From Arcticibacterium sp964021845 (GTDB lineage Bacteria > Bacteroidota > Bacteroidia > Cytophagales > Spirosomataceae), in contig NZ_CAXHZC010000001.1 in the NCBI RefSeq assembly GCF_964021845.1, positions 248,001 to 312,000 on the forward strand: 64,000 nt of DNA, in the 5' to 3' direction. The translations under genes and the position numbers were made by a program. This document shows positions 59,789-64,000 of the stretch, piece by piece. Below the pieces are notes generated by a model that saw only the letters and a list, made by a program, of their open reading frames with translations, was not told the DNA's origin and searched no databases. The stretch's first letter is position 1; the number at the start of each line of letters is the position of its first letter.

Positions 59789-60847
59789 CTATGCGTTTAA
59801 AGCAGCTATGGTGGCTTTTGTCATTTCTTGCGTAGAAGAGTCGCCTCCTAAATCTTTTGTTTTTAAACCAGATGCTGTCATTTTATGTACGGCTTTCATT
59901 AAATCTGCTGCGGCCTTGTTTTCTCCTAAATGCTCAAGCATCAAAGCCGCGGACCAAAACTGACCAATTGGGTTAGCAATGTTTTGACCGGCAATATCTG
60001 GAGCAGAACCATGAATAGGCTCAAACATAGAAGGGAAATCACCTTCAGGGTTTATGTTTCCCGAGCCACCTAAGCCTAAACTTCCCATAATGGCACCACC
60101 CAAGTCAGATAAAATATCCCCGATCATATTGGTGGTAAGTATTACATCAAAGTATTCAGGATGCAGTACAAAACTTGCAGAAGCGTTATCTACATACATT
60201 TTTCTGTATTCTACATCAGGGTACTCTTTTGCCACTTCTTCAATAATTCTGTCCCAGTAAGCAAGAGAATTAATCAGCGTATTGGATTTCGTTACATTGG
60301 TTAAGTGTTTCCTTCTTTTTTGAGCTAGTTTGAAGGCATAATGTGCTACCCTTGTGGTACCTGCTCTGGTAAACATGCTGGTGTCAGTAGCAAAACCTTC
60401 TGGACTATCTGGATACATTTGACGCCCACTTTGTACAAACTCCCCTTCGTTATTCTCACGAATAATTACAAAATCAATATCCTCTTTTCCTTTATTTGCC
60501 AAAGGACTGGCAATGCCATCCCAAAGGTGAACGGGTCTTAGATTTACGTATTGTTTGAACTGCGTTCTGATGTAATTAGTAAACAATTTAAAAGGAAGCG
60601 TATCGTCAACTTCTGGAAGCCCAACCGCTCCAAAATAAATGGCGTCGTACTTTTTCATGGTCTCTAAACCATCTTCAGGTAAGAAACAACCATGTTTTTG
60701 ATAGTGCTCTGCCCCAAAGTGATACGTGTCTGAAGTGATGGTAAAACCGTGCTTTTGAGCCACGGCTTGCAATAACTCCATGCCTGCAGGTACTATTTCG
60801 TTGCCAATACCGTCACCATTAACAGCTGCTATTTTGTAATTTTTCAT
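59789..60847 (-). CDS. Tartrate/isopropylmalate dehydrogenase-family beta-decarboxylating oxidoreductase
   Basis: A 352-residue enzyme with the family signature NMIGDILSDLGGAIMGSLGLGGSGNI (metal/Mn binding) and YFGAVGLPEVDDTLPFKLFTNYIRTQFKQYVNLRP, the REN and EGEF motifs, and GSAPDIAGQNIANPIG. The N-terminal part is closer to tartrate dehydrogenase (TtuC/YeaU) than to LeuB: no other leucine genes are present and the partner is a tetronate-kinase family gene. It could oxidise a tartrate- or tetronate-type acid with NAD+. First gene of the operon. Confidence 0.85.
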   Translation of the reverse strand: MKNYKIAAVNGDGIGNEIVPAGMELLQAVAQKHGFTITSDTYHFGAEHYQKHGCFLPEDGLETMKKYDAIYFGAVGLPEVDDTLPFKLFTNYIRTQFKQYVNLRPVHLWDGIASPLANKGKEDIDFVIIRENNEGEFVQSGRQMYPDSPEGFATDTSMFTRAGTTRVAHYAFKLAQKRRKHLTNVTKSNTLINSLAYWDRIIEEVAKEYPDVEYRKMYVDNASASFVLHPEYFDVILTTNMIGDILSDLGGAIMGSLGLGGSGNINPEGDFPSMFEPIHGSAPDIAGQNIANPIGQFWSAALMLEHLGENKAAADLMKAVHKMTASGLKTKDLGGDSSTQEMTKATIAALNA

Positions 60848-60922
60848 TATTTAATTTGACATTAAGAACTTAAGAAGATGCTATCCTTTCGGGATATCAT
60901 GTGACAAACCTATGTTTTTGCG

Positions 60923-60936
60923 TTTTGAATTCAAAA
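60923..60936. promoter_or_regulatory. Palindrome TTTTGAATTCAAAA, candidate GntR operator
   Basis: A perfect 14-bp palindrome in the 153-bp divergent gap between the GntR-type regulator (61001) and the operon starting at 60847. Its size suits a FadR-like dimer. The sequence does not match the classical FadR operator core, so assignment rests on position and symmetry. Confidence 0.45.
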
Positions 60937-61000
60937 TACAATTTGATATTTTTTGAAAAGATGTAATTTGCATCCTTAAATAGAAATAGAACCTTTTAGC

Positions 61001-61636
61001 GTGGAGCACTTAGAACTAGTAGACCGTATATATTCAGAGGTGAAACAGATGATTTTTGACCAAAGGTTAAAACCTGGGGAGAAAATTATTCAAGAGAAAA
61101 TTTCAGCACAATTAGGAATAAGCAGGAGTCCATTGCTTAAAGTTTTGCAGCGTTTGCAAAATGAAATGCTGGTGGAAAGTATTCCAAGGCGTGGTATGTT
61201 TGTCAAATCAATTGACATTGACGAGCTGATTGATATTTTTGAATGTAGAGCGGTATTGGAAGGTTTGTCTGCCAAACTTACGACGGAGCATATTGATGCT
61301 TCGCAAATACAGAAACTAAAAGCCTGTTTTGAGCCATTTGTTGGGAATGAAAATATTGATTCTGAAATCTATGCGGAGGCTGATAGGAAGTTTCATGCCT
61401 ACATTCTAGAATGGAGTGGCAACAAGGTAATAGCACAGTTAGAAATGCTTAGCAATGTACATTTAAAGGCTTTTCAGGCTGGTCTTTTACGCAAGCCAGA
61501 ACAAACGCTCAAAGAGCATTTGGCTATTATTACGGCCATGGAAGAAAAAGATGCTGAAAAGGCGGAGGTTCATATGCGAAATCACATTCTAAAGTCACTG
61601 GAAGCGTTTAGAGCTAAAAATACTGGGAACGATTAA
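61001..61636 (+). CDS. GntR/FadR-family transcriptional regulator
   Basis: A 211-residue protein from a GTG start. The N-terminal winged helix (VKQMIFDQRLKPGEKIIQEKISAQLGISRSPLLKVLQRLQNEMLVESIPRRGMFV) is followed by an all-helical FCD domain (DIFECRAVLEGLSAKLTTEHI, EADRKFHAYILEWSGN, metal/acid-binding His residues). FCD regulators usually respond to a sugar acid or organic acid metabolite, fitting the divergent operon. Its stop is 3 bp from the convergent PH-domain gene. Confidence 0.93.
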   Translation: MEHLELVDRIYSEVKQMIFDQRLKPGEKIIQEKISAQLGISRSPLLKVLQRLQNEMLVESIPRRGMFVKSIDIDELIDIFECRAVLEGLSAKLTTEHIDASQIQKLKACFEPFVGNENIDSEIYAEADRKFHAYILEWSGNKVIAQLEMLSNVHLKAFQAGLLRKPEQTLKEHLAIITAMEEKDAEKAEVHMRNHILKSLEAFRAKNTGND

Positions 61637-61639
61637 CTT

Positions 61640-62050
61640 TTAAGCCGCTAATGAAATATCAATTTCTGGATTGATTTTCTTAAGTTCTGCTATGAAAGCA
61701 GAGCGTTCCTTCGGCGAAATCAAAACAGAATCAAATTTGCCATACGACACCTCTATTCTATCGAGTGAAAGGGCAGGGGAGCTTAATATACTTTTACTTG
61801 GTTTAATAGATTTTATGCTGCCAATTGGGATATTGATGTTTACAATAAACCCAGATTTGACAATCAGGTTATTCTCTGTAATTCGGTAAGAAGTGCTTGC
61901 GTACAAGTGAAACACAAAGGCACATGTAAGCAGCATGATTAGAATAGTTGGCCAATTTTGACCCATTATAGTCATAATAAGCGAGCCAAGTAAAATGAGG
62001 GCAAGAGGAACAGCAAGTGACCAGCTAATTTCAGATTTATAAGTTTTCAT
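61640..62050 (-). CDS. Membrane protein with bacterial PH domain
   Basis: A 136-residue protein with two N-terminal helices (LAVPLALILLGSLIMTIMG, TILIMLLTCAFVFHLY) and a bacterial pleckstrin-homology domain (YRITENNLIVKSGFIVNINIPIGSIKSIKPSKS, LDRIEVSYGKFDSVLISP). Function unknown; members are often bound to the inner membrane. Convergent with the GntR gene, with no terminator between them. Confidence 0.85.
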   Translation of the reverse strand: MKTYKSEISWSLAVPLALILLGSLIMTIMGQNWPTILIMLLTCAFVFHLYASTSYRITENNLIVKSGFIVNINIPIGSIKSIKPSKSILSSPALSLDRIEVSYGKFDSVLISPKERSAFIAELKKINPEIDISLAA

Positions 62051-62120
62051 ATTTGACTACGATTTTCTTATAAATTTACAAAATAAATTAGATAGATTTC
62101 GCTCAGAAGGTACAGCATAA

Positions 62121-62154
62121 AAAAACATGGTCTCCAAAAGGAACCATGTTTTTT
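62121..62154. terminator. Rho-independent terminator of the alaS-GNAT-proC operon
   Basis: AAAAACATGGT and ACCATGTTTTT pair over 11 bp; T residues on the minus strand follow the proC stop direction, and the plus strand is also T-rich. Confidence 0.9.
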
Positions 62155-62177
62155 CGTTTAAGTCTATAGTCTGAATT

Positions 62178-62981
62178 CTAAATCTTACTCAGCTCAATAG
62201 CCCTATCATAACAAGCGATAGCACCTTTCTTAATACCTTCTCTTACGTTTTCATCATCAAACTTATTCAGAGCTGCACGGGTGGTTCCACCTTTTGATGC
62301 TACTCTATCCATCCATTCGGTAGGGGTAAAGTTGCCTTCTTTGTATTGCTGTACAGCACCTTCAAAAGTCTGAGTAACTAAGAGTTTTGCGGTAGCCTCG
62401 TCATAACCGTAATGCTCTGCGGCGTCCATCATGGCTTGCATGAAATAGAAAATATAAGCAGGTCCACTTCCGTGAATGGCCGTAGAGGTATTGATATCGT
62501 CTTCTTTGTCCAGTTTTAAAGATTTCCCGGTAGAGCCTAATAGTTTTCCCATTAGCTCTTGTTCTGTTTCAGAAACTGCAGTGGCAGCGAAAAAGGTAGT
62601 CATACCCAAACCAAGCTGTGCAGGAAGATTTGGCATAGCCCTCACTACTTTTTCTAAACCCAATGCGTTTTGCATACTATCAATGGTCACACCAGCCATT
62701 ACAGATATAATAAGCGTATCTGATTTGACAAGTGGCTTCATTTCCTCAAAAAGCCCATCTTTATGCTGTGGCTTTACGGCCACCATTATCATTTGAGCTT
62801 GTGGAACGCAGTCGGTTAATTCTTCAAAAACTTCAAAAACACCATCGGCTCTTAGCTCAGCCAATTTTTCTGGGCTTTTGTCCAGAATCATGATTTTGTC
62901 GTCTCCTAAAATCCCGAAATCGTTAATGGCTTTGGCATAAGTCAAACCCATATTTCCGGCTCCAATTACTAGTAATTTCAT
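62178..62981 (-). CDS. proC: Pyrroline-5-carboxylate reductase
   Basis: A 267-residue enzyme reducing 1-pyrroline-5-carboxylate to proline with NAD(P)H. Rossmann motif LVIGAGNMGLTYAKAI (3-18), the AVKPQ motif (VAVKPQHKD), VRAMPNLPAQLGLGMT, and the C-terminal HGSGPAYIFYFMQAMMDAAEHYG and ASKGGTTRAALNKFD signatures are all present. 12 bp after the GNAT gene, so part of the alaS operon. Confidence 0.96.
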   Translation of the reverse strand: MKLLVIGAGNMGLTYAKAINDFGILGDDKIMILDKSPEKLAELRADGVFEVFEELTDCVPQAQMIMVAVKPQHKDGLFEEMKPLVKSDTLIISVMAGVTIDSMQNALGLEKVVRAMPNLPAQLGLGMTTFFAATAVSETEQELMGKLLGSTGKSLKLDKEDDINTSTAIHGSGPAYIFYFMQAMMDAAEHYGYDEATAKLLVTQTFEGAVQQYKEGNFTPTEWMDRVASKGGTTRAALNKFDDENVREGIKKGAIACYDRAIELSKI

Positions 62982-62993
62982 ATAATATAATTT

Positions 62994-63458
62994 TTAGTCC
63001 AGGCCGAGTCTCATTTCTACAATGAGTTTCTCAAAACCTGCTTTTTCATAGGCTTTTATAGCAGCTTCGTTTTCGGTGTAAACGGTGAGCCTAGTCTCCG
63101 TAATACCATGAGCTTTTGCCCAGTTTTTCAACTCCGCTATAATGCCTTTATTAATTCCCCTTCCTCTAAATTCTGGTTTGACAAACATGAAACCGAGGTA
63201 GGCATATTTTTCATGTTTGAAGTATGGCTTAGCATCTCTAATGATAACACTCGCCGAGCAAACCACCTCATTGTCAATAGTTCCTACTATCACTTCCGCA
63301 TCTTCAGCTTTAATTAGCTCACCTAAGTCATAATAGCTAATATCTCCTTCTTTTAGGGTGCTATTAAAAGGTCGCTCTGCCTTGATGATACCTTGTTCAA
63401 AACCTTTCAGGGTTTCCAAATCTTCTAAAATGGCTGGTCTGAAAATGACTTCGCTCAT
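62994..63458 (-). CDS. GNAT-family N-acetyltransferase
   Basis: A 154-residue single-domain acetyltransferase with motif A VKPEFRGRGINKGII (the RxxGxG pyrophosphate-binding loop), a preceding beta strand (YAYLGFMFV) and the C-terminal NEAAIKAYEKAGF block. Substrate unknown. Lies between alaS (6 bp) and proC (12 bp). Confidence 0.92.
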   Translation of the reverse strand: MSEVIFRPAILEDLETLKGFEQGIIKAERPFNSTLKEGDISYYDLGELIKAEDAEVIVGTIDNEVVCSASVIIRDAKPYFKHEKYAYLGFMFVKPEFRGRGINKGIIAELKNWAKAHGITETRLTVYTENEAAIKAYEKAGFEKLIVEMRLGLD

Positions 63459-63464
63459 AATATT

Positions 63465-64000
63465 TTAGGCTATAAAACTCTTTGCTTTAGCTATCGCTTT
63501 ATCAAGTCCAGAGACATCACTACCTCCTGCTGTAGCAAAGTGCGGCTGACCACCACCACCGCCACGCATTTCTTTGGCAGCTTCTTTTACTATTTTGCCT
63601 GCATGCAACTCTTTGGCTTTCATCAAAGTTTCGTCAATGATGACTGCCAAAAGAGGCTTTCCATTAATGTCAGCACCTAAAGCAATGAAGGAATTTTCCA
63701 TTTTAGCTTTTAAGTCATAAGCCAATTTCTTAAGTCCATCTGCATTTGGTACGCTCACTTTCTCTGCAATAACTTGGACGCCATCAATGGTTTCAATTTT
63801 CTGAAGCAAGCCAGTCTTAACACCTTGAAGTTTCTCGTTTTCAAGTGCATCCACTTTTTTCTGTAAAGCAGATTTTTCGTCTAACAAGGTTTGAACAGAA
63901 GCAACTAGATCCGTAGAGCCTTTCAATAACTCCTTAAGAGAGGTTAAAGCAGTTTCCTGCTCACGCATTTTTTCTAAAGCTTTGATACCCGTAATAGCCT
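63465..64000 (-). CDS. alaS: Alanyl-tRNA synthetase, C-terminal part (cut by window edge)
   Basis: The open frame runs past the internal ATG at 63968 to the window edge (AITGIKALEK, then MREQE). It encodes the end of AlaS: a coiled coil (LLDEKSALQKKVDALENEKL), then the DHHA1 domain (VSVPNADGLKKLAYDLKAKM, ALGADINGKPLLAVIIDETL) with the glycine-rich RGGGGGQPHFATAGGSD tail. AlaS charges tRNA-Ala; the catalytic and editing domains lie beyond the window. Confidence 0.95.
   Translation of the reverse strand, partial: AITGIKALEKMREQETALTSLKELLKGSTDLVASVQTLLDEKSALQKKVDALENEKLQGVKTGLLQKIETIDGVQVIAEKVSVPNADGLKKLAYDLKAKMENSFIALGADINGKPLLAVIIDETLMKAKELHAGKIVKEAAKEMRGGGGGQPHFATAGGSDVSGLDKAIAKAKSFIA

Noticed and set aside
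1..64000. CRISPR arrays, tRNA/rRNA genes, insertion sequences, phage or defence islands
   Set aside because: None seen: no regular spaced direct repeats, no cloverleaf-like sequences noticed, no transposase, integrase or known defence proteins.

Overview
The window looks like chromosome of a low-GC Bacteroidota, most likely order Cytophagales (inference). Supporting signs are a SusC/RagA receptor, a type IX secretion C-terminal sorting domain, DUF2911, CHRD, ThuA and DUF1080 proteins, lipoproteins with Bacteroidota-style signals, and occasional TAnnTTTG promoter elements without Shine-Dalgarno sites. I see no rRNA or tRNA gene, CRISPR array, transposase, integrase or phage module. Both ends cut a gene: susC on the left (N-terminal 390 residues kept) and alaS on the right (C-terminal end kept).

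1-25 kb: a SusC-type receptor diverges from a GH88 unsaturated glucuronyl hydrolase. The two steps of the carboxy(nor)spermidine polyamine route sit 11 kb apart (3430 dehydrogenase, 15603 decarboxylase). Between them are a DUF6331 protein, a beta-propeller/amidohydrolase fusion, a TPR histidine kinase divergent from its LuxR-type response regulator, a lone LytTR regulator with a tail-fibre-like secreted protein, a 56-residue lipoprotein, a TonB protein and a four-helix-bundle sensor-like protein. Then come an exported NIF3 protein, a type IX-secreted SGNH esterase with a G9 tract, a sodium:solute symporter, MsrA, kynureninase and a GDSL lipoprotein.

25-36 kb: an ECF sigma factor operon with two unusual membrane proteins lies between two DUF2911 paralogues. 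It is followed by a BASS transporter, a Crp/DoxX pair, a GNAT-nitrilase fusion, a pectinesterase, tandem Cys-rich lipoproteins and a ThuA protein.

36-53 kb: periplasmic carbohydrate oxidation and hydrolysis. Here are tandem FG-GAP paralogues, a dehydrogenase propeller ending in cytochrome c, a second one beginning with a cupredoxin, a polysaccharide deacetylase, a DUF1080 lipoprotein, an SPFH/ribbon-helix-helix pair with a large palindrome at its start codon, a GH28 polygalacturonase, a zinc-ribbon SDR enzyme and a His-rich TPR lipoprotein.

53-64 kb: a tight seven-gene operon (dehydrogenase, cyclase-family hydrolase, DUF1537 kinase, MFS transporter, Gfo/Idh oxidoreductase, carbohydrate-binding-like protein, clan GH-A hydrolase) diverges from a GntR regulator and looks like a sugar-acid or glycoside catabolic unit. 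The window ends with a PH-domain protein and the housekeeping operon alaS-GNAT-proC.

Together, GH88, CE8 pectinesterase, GH28 and the sugar-acid operon suggest a plant- or algal-polysaccharide degrader with dispersed pectin/uronide genes. The most novel-looking items are the cupredoxin-fused dehydrogenase beside its cytochrome counterpart, the SPFH/RHH autoregulatory palindrome, the sugar-acid operon, the G9 tract, and several perfect inverted repeats in leaders and intergenic DNA.
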